From: Gambelia wislizenii
Taxonomy: Eukaryota > Chordata > Lepidosauria > Squamata > Crotaphytidae
Reading direction: 5' to 3'
Length of the DNA: 64,000 nt
Assembly (NCBI GenBank): GCA_030847615.1
Contig: JAUMIR010000005.1
Location: 242,954,645-243,018,644 of the forward strand
Positions 1 to 12,504 of this stretch are shown piece after piece (positions within the stretch are counted from its first letter, which is position 1; each line of letters begins with the position of its first letter). The translations under genes were made by a program, and so were the position numbers. Under the pieces are notes generated by a model. It ran no database searches. It was not told the DNA's origin and saw nothing but the letters and a program-made list of their open reading frames with translations.

Positions 1-671
1 TGCCACAGCATTTTATTGTCCTGATGTGTAACCTGTACTCAGGACAAGAGGCTACCATCAGGACAAAAAATGGAGGAACAGAATGGTTTCCAATTAGCAA
101 AGGGGTCAGGCAAGGCTGCATTTTATAACCCTATCTGTTTAACTTGTACACTGAATGTATCATATGTAGAGCAGGATTAGACTCAGAGGAAAGAGACTTG
201 AAAATTGGAGGAGCATCAGCAATTTAAGATAGCAGAAGACACCATGCTACCAGCATAACATGGCAAAGACTTGGAACGATTACTGAAGAAAGTCAAGGAA
301 GAAAGTGGAAAGGCTGGTTTACAGTTGAACATGTCAAAAAGAAAAATAATGACCACAGATGATTTAGAAAACTTTAAAGTAGATGATGAAGACATTGATA
401 TAGTTCAAGATTTTCCATAGCTCAGTCATTAATCAGAATAGAGACAAAAAAATCAGAAGAAGCCTAGGACTTGGAAGGGCAGCTATGAAGGAATTAGACA
501 AGATCCTCAAGTGTAAAGACATGTCATTAAATACTAAAATTGGGATGATCCATGCTATCATATTTCCAGGTTCTATGTATGGTTGTGAAAGCTGGACAAT
601 GAAGAAAGCTGATAGATAGAAAATCAACTCCTTTGAAATGTGGTGCTGCAAGAGAGTTCTATGCATACCAT
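1..671 (+). mobile_element. BovB (RTE) LINE fragment, reverse transcriptase region, decayed
   Basis: The + strand reads as the BovB reverse transcriptase with many stops: a stretch like the LYSGQEA, EWFPI and VRQGCIL motifs of the polymerase is visible in the first 130 bases, followed by the GG(V)KIGG-like region and the post-RT region. It is the same part of the element as the better preserved copy at 9.8-11.4 kb. The element is cut near 671 by an unrelated insertion and resumes near 1577. It lies in the TMTC1 intron upstream of the exon at 2793. Confidence 0.85.
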
Positions 672-1576
672 GGCGTTAAGGTGGAAAACCCTTTCTTCTC
701 TGTGCAATCCAACTTCACAGAGAAGGGAAGGGAGTCCCCAGCCTTTTGGTACAATCTGAAAATACACTCTCAAGGGTTCCTCTAGTCTAGAAGTCACTGG
801 AGACCTGTCCTTTGGTAGACTGCCACCACTCCTTGATTTAACGAATTGTGAAATGTGATTATAAGGAGACAATAACATTTTTACTTTAAATTTCCAGCCT
901 TAGATGAGGGTTAACCTTAACCCCCTTTTCTAGTCCCAAGAGATTCAAGATAGCTGACTGAAAAAGGCATGTGAGGTGAGCTTGTAGAGAAAAGAGAGAA
1001 AACTTTATTTTTAGTTCCAAGCGCTTAAGTACTTAGCATGGAGGGACATCTAGTCTCTCCAGGTTCTCAACTTGGCTTACATGAAATACATACATTGAAA
1101 ATAAATCATAAAACTAATGCATGCTAACTAGACATTCCCTAAGCTAAGAAAATAATAACTTACAAATTATGAAGTCCATGTAAGAGTCTCTGTGATGTAA
1201 TTCAGAGTCATTCAAATGGAAGTCTCTGCCCGAGACTTCAGATATCATTTGGGTTCTTTTGATGTTATAAAGCCCATGGGGGGCGGTGTCTGCTCTTCAG
1301 ACCTCAGTTATCATGTCCCCCTCTCTTGGTGGTCTCAAACATGTGGCATCAAACAAAGGAATTCAGAAACTCCTAAACTCTGTTGGTGAAATCTGATTGG
1401 TTCTGCATTGCCATCTTTGATTGGCTTATCAGTCAAGTGATGTGATGTCATGTTTAGGAAATGAGGGCCCCACCCTCTACCATACCTGTTGCTATGGAAA
1501 CAAGGAGTGGGACTTTCCAAATGAAGTAGCTGTAAGTGTTGAGATGAACTCTCCATGATGGCTAGTCACTCCACCA
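672..1576. mobile_element. Unclassified ~0.9 kb insertion inside a BovB copy
   Basis: BovB sequence stops at about 671 and continues at about 1577, with a short similar sequence (ACCATGG and ACACATGG) on both sides that may be a target duplication. The inserted DNA has no open frame of note, no obvious terminal TG/CA pair and no simple tail. I do not recognise its family; a solo LTR or a nonautonomous DNA transposon are both possible. Confidence 0.5.
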
Positions 1577-1907
1577 TGACACATGGACTGCTAAAAAGAC
1601 AAATAAATGGGTTCTAGAAGAAATCAAGCTTGAACTCTCCCTAGAAGACAAGATGACTAAACTGAGACTTCCATACTTTGAACATATCCATGGGAAGACA
1701 TGATTCACTGGAAAAGATAGTAATGCTTGGTAAGGTAGAAGGCAGTAGGAAAAGAGGAAGACTGCATTGCAGGTGGATAAACTCAATCAAAGAAGCCTCA
1801 GCCCTGAGACTGGAAGATCTGAGCAGGGCTGTTGATGATAGGGTGACTTGGAGGTATCTCATTCATAAGGTCATCATAAGTCAAGGTCAACTTGATGGAA
1901 GTTAATA
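1577..1907 (+). mobile_element. BovB LINE 3' end
   Basis: Continuation of the first BovB copy. The frame at 1678-1905 reads through the BovB C-terminus (RHDSLEKI, GSRKRGR, DLSRAVDD motifs) and ends in the usual 3' tail with a TCATAAGTCAAGGTCAACTT-like sequence that Sauria SINEs share. The same protein end is found on the minus strand at 25.9-26.15 kb. Confidence 0.9.
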
Positions 1908-1908
1908 A

Positions 1909-2163
1909 AGAGACAAGTTGGAGCAAGTTCAGAGAAGGATGATAAGAGTTATGGAGAACAAAACATGTGAGGAAACATTGAGGGAGTTGGACATGTTCAG
2001 CCTGGGAAGAGAAGACTGAGGGATGATGTGATTAGTGCAATCACATCATCCCTCAGTCTTCTCTTCCCAGGCTGAACATGTCCAACTCCCTCAATGTTTC
2101 CTCACATGTTTTGTTCTCCATAACTCTTATCATCCTTCTCTGAACTTGCTCCAACTTGTCTCT
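1909..2163. repeat. Perfect 125-bp inverted repeat (CR1 sequence, 5-bp spacer)
   Basis: Bases 1909-2033 are the exact reverse complement of 2039-2163, with AGTGC between. The left arm is the + orientation of a CR1 3' region and the normal CR1 sequence resumes right after the right arm at 2164. Since the arms do not differ at any base I can find, the inverted copy is either very recent or an assembly fold-back. Confidence 0.95.
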
Positions 2164-2455
2164 TCCCTAAATAGCTAAAGGGCTGTCATAGAAAAAAGGG
2201 TGCAGGTTTGTCCTCTGCTGCCCTGGAGGGTAGGAGTATGGTTAATGATTTTAAGTTACAGGAGGGTAGATTTCAGTTGAACATTAGAAGGAACTTTGGA
2301 CGGTAAGTACTGTTTGACAATGGAACCGATTACATACAGGAGTGATGGGGTCTTTCTCTAGACATCTTCAAAAAGAGGCTAGACAACTATGTGATATGGA
2401 TGCTCTAGCTGGACTATAGGGCCTCTTCCAGCTCTATAATTCTTTGACTGTATTC
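2164..2455 (+). mobile_element. CR1 LINE 3' end
   Basis: The sequence follows the CR1 3' UTR pattern (stretch about a gain of a few hundred bases ending in a GGACTATAGGGCCTCTTCCA-like block and an ATTCTTTGA-type tail). It continues the left arm of the palindrome at 1909-2033. Confidence 0.75.
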
Positions 2456-2599
2456 TAGTCCCAGGGTTCTTCTCTACCTTTGACTGAAGCAGATTTCTCT
2501 ACCTCCCGCATGCAAGCACAAAGCTCTCTGTGAAAATAGCTACAGTGCTAAGGAGTTTTAAAAGGGGAAGTCATTATCATTCCTCTTCAGCCTTTCCCT

Positions 2600-2745
2600 A
2601 TCCTGGGTATCCCTGTGTTGTGGTACTATAACTCCCATCACCCACACTTGACATGGGCAGTTGTCAGGGATTATGGGACTAGCAGTCCAACAATATCTGA
2701 GGATCCAAATCTGGGAAACGTGGCTATATACCCTACTGTACTGTG
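2600..2745. mobile_element. Foldback MITE, family B
   Basis: A short palindromic element with ACTATAACTCCCATCA at the left and a GGACTAGCAGTCCAACAATA-like right arm. Its right end is about 50 bp upstream of the TMTC1 exon at 2793. Confidence 0.65.
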
Positions 2746-2792
2746 CACACAAGTGTTTTAACTTTTCATTTTTTACTTTCATAATAATTTAG

Positions 2793-2870
2793 AGCTATAA
2801 AGTGGCTGTAGACTTCAACCCCGAGCAAGCACAAGCCTGGATGAATATGGGAGGCATTGAGCATATCAAG
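2793..2870 (+). CDS. TMTC1: TMTC1 penultimate coding exon
   Basis: 78 nt, 26 codons in phase 0, starting SYKVAVDFNP and ending GGIEHIK. Acceptor TTTAG at 2788-2792 (weak pyrimidine tract), donor GTAAGA at 2871. It encodes the first helix of a terminal TPR. Confidence 0.9.
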
Positions 2871-3782
2871 GTAAGAAACTTCACAAGCTTTATATGTATT
2901 TCTTTACGAAACTGTTTCTATAATGCTTTGGGGGAAATGTTATTGCCCTTCTTCCACTGCTTTTATTCTCAGTCACCTCATGGTCATGGAGACGCAACCT
3001 AACCTTTCTATCAGCATAGACCCTCCCTAAAGACCACCTCACATCAACACATCTAACAAGATACAGTCCTGTGATTGTAATACCAGCACTTTCTTCCCCT
3101 TCATGTATTTCCTGATGTTTTACCATCTTTGTCTGATGAAGCTTTGAGCTTTGAAGCCCTGAGCTTTGAAAGCCAGCATATGTTTTATCCCTTTTAATTG
3201 GCCTAATAAGGATATCACCACAATGTGTAGTTTGGATTTTGTTTTATGGACAACCGTTGCATTTTTATAGGACAAGAAAGACAGTGAGAAAAAAAAGTTT
3301 AAAGTATTGGACTTGAGAGTATTGGACTTTGACTTTGAGCCATCCATGCTTTCATAGCCTGACCTACCTCACAGAATTGTTGTGAGGATAAAACAGGGAA
3401 AGTAGCAATGTGCAACAATTCCAGTTTCTTGGAGGAAAGGTAGAATATAAATGTAAGAAATGAATAAGTGACAAAGAGAAACGTGTATGAAATTAATAAG
3501 CAAAAGCTGTGGTCTTTTGGAATATCCATATCTAAGAGAGATTGAGAGAATAGGGCTCTTAGGTGATGGCATTTCAGCAAAAAGGATGATGCCACTAATG
3601 TTTTGGTTCCTTTTCCTCCTCTCCTCCCCCTGCCCTTCTTTTTGCAGGGTAACTACATCACTGCACGGAACTATTATGAGAAGGCTTTACAACTTGTTCC
3701 AAACAGCAAGTTGCTAAAAGAGAATTTGGCTAAACTGGATCGCTTGGAGAAACGGCTACAGAATGTTCAAGAGAGAACATAA
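2793..3782 (+). CDS. TMTC1: TMTC1, last two coding exons (protein O-mannosyltransferase with TPRs)
   Basis: C-terminal 70 codons of transmembrane O-mannosyltransferase targeting cadherins 1, an ER membrane protein with a C-terminal run of tetratricopeptide repeats that adds O-mannose to cadherins and related proteins. The coding parts are 2793-2870 and 3648-3782, joined in phase 0 across a 777-bp GT-AG intron. The translation keeps the TPR pattern (FNPEQAQAWMNMG, then ARNYYEKALQLVPNSKLL) and ends in the charged helix KLDRLEKRL seen at the TMTC1 C-terminus. The remainder of the gene is upstream of the window. OVCH1 follows in the same direction, which is the mammalian order and supports the assignment. 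Confidence 0.93.
3648..3782 (+). CDS. TMTC1: TMTC1 terminal coding exon
   Basis: 135 nt including the TAA stop at 3780-3782. Acceptor is a long pyrimidine tract ending TTTGCAG at 3647. It encodes GNYITARNYY to NVQERT, completing the last TPR and a short charged tail. Confidence 0.95.
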   Translation, partial: GNYITARNYYEKALQLVPNSKLLKENLAKLDRLEKRLQNVQERT

Positions 3783-6700
3783 AACAGAGTTATCCCAATA
3801 AGTGCATGCCTCCCAGTGATGAGCAAGCCACAGTTTTCCTTCAAGACAGCAGCCAACTGAAAGGAACTGTGGGTGTGCAGTGGTGACCTGGAATAAGGGG
3901 TGTATATGCGAATTGTACCTAAAACACCAAAGCTATGGGAGTCCTCCTGCTGTTGGTCGATGGATATGTTGTAGCATGGGTGGAAACCTAATCTTAATCT
4001 AGATTTCCGCTCGGGTAGATCTGCCTCATACTACTTCTGTTAACACTTACAGAGAGAATGCTTCTATAATGCTGAAATCTCTGACTCTTAAAAGAAAAGT
4101 GAGGTACTGGGATGATTGTGGAAGTGAGGTAATGGACTGATTCACTGAGGGGTGAATAGGATGGTCCCCTTTGTTCAGTCTTGCTAAAGGAGTACTATAT
4201 CAGAGTGGGTGTCAGGACTAAGCACCTGATTGGCCAAGAAGATAGCAGCAGCAACCAATGAGAAACAGTTGGCAGAGGCAGTGGTAGCCATAGCTGAAGG
4301 AAATAGCAGCCATCTTAGGCCTTCCCGGTGATTCTAATAGTAAGGCCTGGGAAATAATAGCCCATCATCCAAGATGGAAATTAATACATCTCATTTTCCA
4401 CCAAGTATTTTGATCATGAGAATGATTCCAGAAAAATCAAACATTTTTGCATACAAAACATTGTTTTTGTGATGTTTATATATAAGATATCACACCAATG
4501 GTTGGAGTTTAGGGGTTGTTCTTTTCTCAGTCAAAATAACAAGGTTGCTTTGCTGAAAACTGATTAATGGGATGGAAAAGAACACCTCTAAAAACTGCTC
4601 AAGCACCATTTCAATTAATTTTAGGGGATCACAGTTGCTCCTTTAAAAATAATTAGGTTGTTCCAAACGTAAGAACAACGCATGTGGGATTTCCCCCACT
4701 TGCCCACAGATTTGTATGCTGTCTTAGAGGCTGATCCAGGGGGAGTTCCTGAGTTGGGAGTGTGGCTAGTGAGGGGATGGCACAAAGGTTTCTGTGAGAA
4801 GGAAGGACCTATAAATTCCCCCAAGTACACTCAACATTCCTGGGTGGCCGTTTTGTATGCTGGCCAATAAGAGAGACAATATGAACCTCCCCCCACCCCC
4901 GCATCAACTGGCTATGATAGCTGGGGGTTTCTGGGAGCAGTAGTCTGAAAATAGACCCCCCGACATCCAAATTTCTTTGATTTGTTTATGAGACTTGGGG
5001 GAATGAGTGAAGAAAGGGATTTTTGAGACATCTTTTCTTTTGGCCTGTAGAAATTTCATTTCCTCTTTTGTTGACAAAAAAAAATTATAGAGAAGAGAGT
5101 TCGAATTACAGAGCCTGGGTGTTTCATGTTTGAGTGTTTATTTATTCATCATAATAAAAATGCCAAATCTCTTTTCTCTGTGTGAAGGAAAAATCAGGTG
5201 GTATCTTTCATAACTGGAAATGTGGCTGAACATGTGGCTGTTGCTCTTATTTTTATGAAGTTAGAGAAGGTGGCAACCATGAGTTGGCAGGGGAATGCAT
5301 GTTAAATTACTTTGTTGATATTCGTAGAGCACTCAGATGCCTCCAGTGCTTGAGGCATTGTTCTTCTCTCAACACTTTTCTGTGGGTTGGGATAAATGAA
5401 GTGACAGCCTACGCAAATGAGGATTCCTCATCTTCATTCAAGAGCTTAGATGTAATGCACATTGATTTGGATCATGATCTTAAGGTCCTCCATCAACATA
5501 GCTATTGCATGTCGGGTTGTGTCAATGGGATTGCAGACACTCTTAGGAAAGAAACCGCAGGCCTGTGCATCACAAAGTGACTGGATCAGGTCAGGTTCTA
5601 CCAAAATATACAGCTCTATTAATCCAATTTTGTTCCTGCCTCTTGGTGAAAATTGGCCTCATTGTGAATTGCTTTTAAGAGTAGTGTTCCTTTCTATGGT
5701 TCCCTCCAAGTATTTCTGACTACCATGTACCCTAATTGCTGACCATTAGCCATGTTGGGTGGGAAGAATGGGAACTGTAGTCCAGATCATCTGGAAGGCA
5801 TCATATAGAAGGCTGTTGTGGAATTTCTGTAAGTAGTGAATATAGCCGACCATTTACAAACTGATAGATAATTTATCATGACATACATGTGAGTATACCA
5901 TAAATCTCTTGTTTGTATTATCTTGCCATGGAATGAGGAAATTCTTACTACACTTCTAGAAATCTGGGTTATTGATCCTTAATACTTGGCAGGACCATAC
6001 CTCCTCAGGCCATTTGGTAACTGCCTGCACTTAACCATGGTTACTGTAGGAGAGGGGCAGTTTGGGGAGACGAATTAAATTTGAAATGCCTGAAGCCATT
6101 CTAGAGTAACAAAGCAGTGGCTCTTAAGATCTTTGGGTGCTTCTGGAGAAGGTTTTTATTGTGCAGTCACCCTGCCTGATCCATGGAATTTTCCAGGTAT
6201 CCATACTAGGGATGTAAATCTCAACTTACTTTTACATGCTAGAATATAAAATGCCAAAACCATCCCTCCTGGTTGAGATTACAAGAATTCTTGTGCTTTT
6301 TTCTATGGGGTTTTGGTTGCATTTGGGAACGTTAAAAAAAAGAAAAAACCAACAACCCACAATGTTTTTGCACAAGTCTCCCCCCCCCCCAATACAATGA
6401 TTTTGCACAAAATACCAATAACAACAGCAACAAAAAGGATGATGGTCTTTTTGCTGTTGTGCAAGGATGAAAACTCTTATAATGTCTGCCATGTTTTTTC
6501 ATACCCTCAAGATGAAAAAATCTGAATATTTTTATATCTCTGGTTCAGACAATGAAATCTTTCATCTGTAACTCTCCATGTTTTCCAACCATTTTTTCAG
6601 GTAGGGTTTTTTTTTGGGGGGGGGTATTACTATAGAAAATCTGTTATGAAGGGAAATAATAGCTTTACAATGCCTTTTGATTGGTACCACTAGGAAGCCA

Positions 6701-8845
6701 TCTGGAAGCACCCTTTCTTGAGAAAAGTAAGTTTACTTTGAGTGGCCTTAACTGTTAAGTAGTATGGCCCAGTGAAATGAGAGCTGGGAGACTTATGTTC
6801 AAGCTCTGTTTTTACTGTGCCTGCACATTATGTGTTAGCCTCAGTTATCCATCTGTGAAATAGGTATAGCAGAGCACAGTATTTCATAGGAACATTGTGA
6901 TGGCAAATACAAGAAAAATGCAAGGCACATAACAAATTAAAACTGCTATATAGATCGGGGAGGATGGTATATACAGACAAAGGCTTAAATACTGGAAGAA
7001 GTGCAGTGCTTCTTTTGTTTAAATTCTTCATATCACCACAGATTTTTAAAATAGGTGGTGCAGAAATCTGGGGAAAGTCTTTACAAGCAGTTAAAGTTTG
7101 ACCTTGAGCCAGCTAAAGTTATTTAGCCCATGACTAAGATCTACTGTATCATCCATATTTCTTTAGCATGTTAAGTAGTGCGTTTTTTCCCTTGTAAAAT
7201 ACAAAACCACTGAGTATAAATATTCCAAGTAAAACAATTGTGGCAAGCACAGCATAGGTAGGTATACTGAGCAAACCCTTTGAAAGGAAGAACTTCCTGA
7301 TAGATTGTGCAAATAGGCTGAGATCCAATGAACATTATCACAGATTTTACACAAGTTTACAAACAGTGCATGCATGAAAGACAGAAATGTCATTTTAAAA
7401 TGTGTTTGTATTCCCCACTATTTTAAATCAATTAAAATAATGTTGGAATGTGAGGTACAAGAATGTGGATTTACAATTACATTTAAGTCTTCCTGGTTTT
7501 TTGTTTCCCTTGCATCACTTTTGGACAGAAAGGACATGTTTTCAATCTGCATCACACTTTTTCCCCTACTGAACTGGATTTAGTTGTAACTGATTTTTTT
7601 AAAAAGAAAATTTGGTCTTCTCTCCCTTGCAAAGAAGTGCATGAGAAAAGCTTTATCATGCCCCCTTAAGGACTTCTTTAACCATCTCCATTTCTACTCA
7701 TGAAACTAGTACGGACAAAGGAGAGTGTTATGAATTACATACGTAACGTATTTCTTTCAGTGTCCCTCTTCCTCCTCTTCTCTTCAATGTAATCGGCATG
7801 GTTTTGAGGGAAATCTTTTCAGTGTCACCAATGCTGGGCAAATTTCACTTGTCCACTTCTTTTCTCTGTATGCTATGCTACTGTTGTTCTGGAGCGCTTA
7901 GATGTAGAATAGGACTGACAACCACAGAAATGCAAAAGGAGGCAGGGAGAATAGATGAGACAGAAAGATGAATTGATTTGTCAGTTTTGCTAGCGTATCA
8001 AACTGTACTAATGGAACAAGGTAACTGACAAGAAAATTAATCTAAGTTTAATAAATACAAGGAAGTGATTTCCCTCTTTTTTCATAAAATTTGTAAGTGA
8101 AATGCAATTATAAAAACTTTGGTTCATTTTCTCCTGCTGTCATATACTTAAGCTTCCAAAGCATGTATTACTAACACCTTTTTACTCCATTTCAAAAAAG
8201 AATTGCTGAACTCTTTCCATGCAACTTAAGGCTTGTTTTGAAAGCCAACCTGCACAGGTAAATATATCTAAAATGAAGGGCCAATCTGGAAGAAGGAGAG
8301 AATAGGGTATAGAGATTATAAATTTCAGTCTCCATTCAAATTGTAAGTTAAAACTAAATTCCATGTTTCACAGTGAAGGCTAGGATTCGATTTTTATTGA
8401 AATGGAAAGACAAGTTATTACGATGGTATAGAGGGTATGCTATAGCTTTAGTTTGGTGTTGTCTTGCAAACAGCATGCTGTGGAGTGCTGGAGTGGCAGT
8501 CCAACAAGATCTGGAGGGCCGCCCTTGCTATATATGCGTGAGCTCTATGGAGTTGGAGCTACATCTTATTTGGCATCAGGAAAAAATGGTCTTTCTCTGT
8601 TACTGGAACTACTTTCAGTACCAGTACTGCTTGTACACAGGAAGGCTTGAACTGGTTATTAATCATCAGTTTATTTGCTGGTGATCTACTTGTTGCAGTT
8701 CTTAACTTCATTTGTTTTGAAGTCTGGTTTCCAAAGCATTTTGTTTGCAAGCCTGAATGGCATCCTTGGTTAAATTTGCATAATTTTAATAAGCAGGAGC
8801 ATTTGCAGTCCAGGAAAAACAAGCCTTTTTTTTTAATGTAATGTT
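3783..8845 (+). other. TMTC1: Probable TMTC1 3' UTR and downstream flank
   Basis: About 5 kb with few recognisable repeats compared with the rest of the window. AATAAA-type signals occur near 5152, 8048 and 9203, but I cannot tell which one is used. A family B MITE remnant sits at 5730-5815 and a fragment of the same family at 8480-8520. Homopolymer runs (C10 near 6380, T9 then G10 near 6610) are present. No other coding exon was found here. The 3' UTR call rests on position only. Confidence 0.4.
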
Positions 8846-8849
8846 CTTG

Positions 8850-9065
8850 AAGAGCCAGTATGGTATACTGGTTTGAGTATAGGACTAGGACAGGAGACCG
8901 ATCTTCAAATCTCTGTTAAAACAGAAACACAGTGGGTGACCCTGGGCAAATCCCACTGTTTCATCGTAAGAGGAAGTCAATGGCCAACCGTCTCTGAACA
9001 GATATTTCGAGAAAACCCAAGGACAGAGATGACATGAATCAGAGTGAATCTGAAGATATATAACA
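8850..9065 (+). mobile_element. tRNA-derived SINE (Sauria type)
   Basis: Begins GAGCCAGTATGGTATACTGG, has a B-box-like region followed by GGGTGACCCTGGGCAAATC, and an eroded BovB-like tail. It lies in the TMTC1-OVCH1 intergenic region. Confidence 0.7.
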
Positions 9066-9389
9066 AAAGTATTATTGAAATTAGTAGGGGGAAGGCATCA
9101 GTGTTAGAAAATAGGTCAATCTCACACTTTTTTTTTCTTTTTAAAGAGTTGAATATATGTTCACTGCAGTGTGTGCTTAAGCACCTCTGCTTTCACAAAT
9201 GAAATAAAAATAAATACTGTATTTATTTTCAGATAGCTAGGTGGAACAAGAAGTCAGAGAAGTATATTATAGTTTACAGGCACTGGGCATGTGGACCTAG
9301 GAAGATGTGTTCAGTTGAGGCAGATCATTGTTCTATCTAGTCTGTTTTGACTGGCTGTGGCTCTCTGGCATCTCATGCAGTGGTATTTC

Positions 9390-9605
9390 CCTTGTTGTGC
9401 ATGTATGTATGTGCCTTATGGCAATCCCATGAATTCCATAGGGTTTTCTTAGGCAAGGAATACTGGGGGGGGGGGGTTGCCAGTTGTTTCCTCTGAAATT
9501 TTGCCTACAAGTACCTGTTATTTGCTGGCAGTCACCCATCCAAGTACTAACCAGGGCTTGGCTTCCAAGGTCAGATAGGATCTGGTACCTTTAGGGTATT
9601 TAGGC
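9390..9605 (-). mobile_element. 5S-rRNA-derived SINE
   Basis: Minus-strand copy. The 5S-like head (CCAAGTACTAACCAGGG, GGTCAGATAGGATCTGGTACC on the + strand) is at the right, and the tail (CCTATGGAATTCATGGG-type on the minus strand) at the left. Interrupted by a G10 run at 9467. Other copies are at 42.3 and 63.5 kb. Confidence 0.8.
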
Positions 9606-9789
9606 TTTTTACAGGACCTTAAAAAGCAAACAAACCCAGAAGCACTAAGGATTGAGCCTGTGGTCTTTTGCATGCAAAGCACATACCTGCCTACTTAATT
9701 ACAGCTTCTTCCCAACAGATGCCAATTGACAATCACAACAAGGCTCACACATGCCTATGATGGCCGCTGTGACTGTATTTCTGGGACAT

Positions 9790-11410
9790 TTATTTTAACT
9801 GCCTTCAAATTGACCTTGACATATGGCAACCCTGGGAATGAGACATCTCCAAGACAGACGCTCTGTCCTCAGACTCTTTCAGACTCATGTCTGTGGCTTC
9901 CTTGATTGCATCTATCCGCCTGTAATGGATAGACACTTTTCCTGCTTCCTTCTACCTTACCTAGCATTAGTGTCTTTTTTAGTGAGTCATACCTTCTCAG
10001 GATATGACCAAAGTATGACAGCCTCAGTTTAGTGATTGTGGCTTCTAGGGAGAGTTCAGGCTTAATTTGTTCTAGGACCCATTGATTTGTCTTTTTAGCA
10101 GTCCACAGTACCTACAGAACTCTTTTCCAACACCACATCTCAAATAAGTTGATTTTCTTCCTATCGGTTTTCTTCATGATCACCTCTCACATCCATACAT
10201 AGCGATGGGAAATACAAAGCTATGGACAATCCTAACTTTAGTGATTGGGTAGCTTTGTACTTCAGGATCCTGTCTAGTTCTTTCATAGCTGCCCTTTCAA
10301 GTCCCAGTGTTCTCCTGATTTCTTGACTGCAGTCTCCATTCTGATTAATAACTGATCCAAGGTATAGAGTATCTTTCCTCATTGGCTTTCTTCAGTAATT
10401 GTTCCAGGCCTTTGTTGTATTCTGCTAGTAGTATGCTGTCATCTGCATACCTTAAATAGTTGATGTTCCTTCCTCCAATTTTCACACCTCCTTCCTCCAA
10501 GTCTAATCTTGCTTTGCATATGATATTTTCAGCATAAAAGCTGAAGAGGTATGGTGATAGGATGCAGCCTTGCCTGACCCGCTTTCTGATTGGAAACCAT
10601 TCTGATTCTCCATATTCTGTTCTAACTATAGCCTCTTGTCCTGAGTACAGGTTACGCATCAGGACAATCAAATGTCCCATTTAAGAGCAGTCCACAGCTT
10701 TTAATAGAATAATAATAGAATCATAGAGATGGAAGAGACCATAAGAACCATCTAGTCCAACCCCCTATGAAGCACATGCTAATTTTCTTTTGGAATTCTT
10801 TGGTGTGGTCCATTATGCACTGTTTTCAGTGTGATGCCTAGTGCCTCTTCCTTTCCTGAACCCAGCTTGAACATCTGGCATTTCTCACTCCATATATGGT
10901 AGAAGTCTTTGCTGTAGAATCTTGAGCATGACTTTACTTTGCATGAGAGATTAATGCAATGGTTCTGTGGTTATTGCAATCTTTTGTGTCCCCTTTTTGG
11001 GGGTTGGAATGTATACTGAGCATTTCCAGTATGTGGGCCATTATTTGTTTTCCATATTTGTTGGCAGATTTTAGTTAGAACTAGAGTGGCTTCTGTCTCT
11101 GCAGACTGGAGCAGTTCTATTGGTATGCCATCTGTTGCTGGTGATTTATTCTTCTCCAGAACTCTGAGTGCAGCTTTCATTTCACTTTCTAAAATTGGAG
11201 GTTCATCTTTGTATGGCTCATCTTCAAATGAATCTTTCATCCTTTCATCTCTTTTACATACTTCTTCCATGCATTGTTTCCATTGTCTTTTTATTTCAGC
11301 TTGGTTTTGTATTGCTTTCCCCTGCTGACCTTAGAGCATCCCCACCCTTGATTTAACGTTTCCTTTGATTTCTTGTATCTTGTGGAAGAGGTCTCTTTTT
11401 CTTCCTTTTA
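9790..11410 (-). mobile_element. BovB (RTE) LINE, reverse transcriptase and 3' part
   Basis: Minus-strand BovB of about 1.6 kb. The frame at 10345-10680 shows VRQGCILSPYLF, GGVKIGGRNI and the catalytic YADD box (RYADDSILLAE); 10161-10382 continues with the post-RT region and 10971-11270 holds the N-terminal RT part (KSPATDGIPIELLQ). Several frameshifts and stops show that it is dead. The 3' end is near 9795. Confidence 0.93.
10712..10775 (-). mobile_element. CR1 3'-end fragment nested in BovB
   Basis: Starts with ATCATAGAGATGGAAGAGAC and continues to CTAGTCCAACCCCCT, the reverse complement of the CR1 3' terminus. BovB sequence resumes on its right side, so CR1 inserted into BovB. Confidence 0.75.
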
Positions 11411-11580
11411 ATGGTATTATAGCATATGAGGGTATAAAGGATACAAAACCAGTTTGGCCCAAGACCATGGCACCACAAAAAAAATATGCCATGTTGCAGG
11501 TTCAAACACCAGTTCTTAAACGTTCTAATCTGTACACAGCCTGTACTTCAAATCCTTTGGAAAGCCAGAGCATGGGAAAA

Positions 11581-11616
<36 letters not shown>
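11581..11616 (+). repeat. (TC)n microsatellite
   Basis: About 17 TC units, immediately followed by a family A foldback element. Confidence 0.95.
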
Positions 11617-11619
<3 letters not shown>

Positions 11620-11705
11620 CTACAGCTCCAAGAATCCCTCCACCAGCCATGCTGACAGAGTGATTCTAGGAGTTGTAGTTCAGAAAGGAACTTTTCCAAG
11701 CTCTG
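11617..11705. mobile_element. Foldback MITE, family A
   Basis: GGACTACAGCTCCAAGAATC at the left and GATTCTAGGAGTTGTAGTTC at the right are reverse complements with a few mismatches; the outer ends read CTTTTCCAAGCTCTGC. Confidence 0.75.
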
Positions 11706-12504
11706 CTCAGAACTCAGAAAAGTCCTTGCATGCTTTGACACTTGTTTGCATTGCACTGTGCATTTGACTTATTGCTTACTTGCTTTTCATCTGTGAAAAC
11801 TGATCCCTGAAGGGATGTGTTTTTTTGCCTTAGGGAAAGTGCAATAGTTAGCCATCTGCTTCCATGTGCACTTAGTATAAAGCAGCAGCAAGATCACTTG
11901 CTTTGGCTTATTAATGGTTTTTGAAAAGTGTCAGTGTTTATGATGGTATAATCTCTGCAAATATGTGCTGAACTTCCTTGTGGTGTCCATATAGGATTTA
12001 TCAAAAATTCTTTTTTGAGAACTATCTCTGGATCATGATTTCTGGTTTCTCAAAACATGTTAGAAATATCTGCTGAAATAAGATGCCACTAATCAACTTC
12101 ACTAAGCAGGCATTCATTGTGTAGTTGTAGTGTTCCTGTCTTTGCATCTCTTTCATCTTTTTTAATTTAAAAGATTGGTTGTTTTTGTTTAATAAATGCA
12201 CAATTTAGCAGTGGGATGTATATCAGTGATAACAGGATTTGGAGAGTCCTTTATTTTCATTGTCAACTTATGAATGAATTTTACCTACAAAAGTTATGAT
12301 CAAAGCTAACTTTCAACAAAGCAGATGTATATAAATGTCTATTTTATATAAAAACGAGAACTGTGTTGTGTGTTTCTTCTGTCTGTCTGCTTTTACATGA
12401 GCCTGAAGAGTGGTACCATTGAATCCTTCACTGCAGCACTAATGTTTGCATCTCTGTGAGAGAGAAACAGAATAGGGTGTCTCTCTGTGTGAGAGAAACA
12501 GAAT

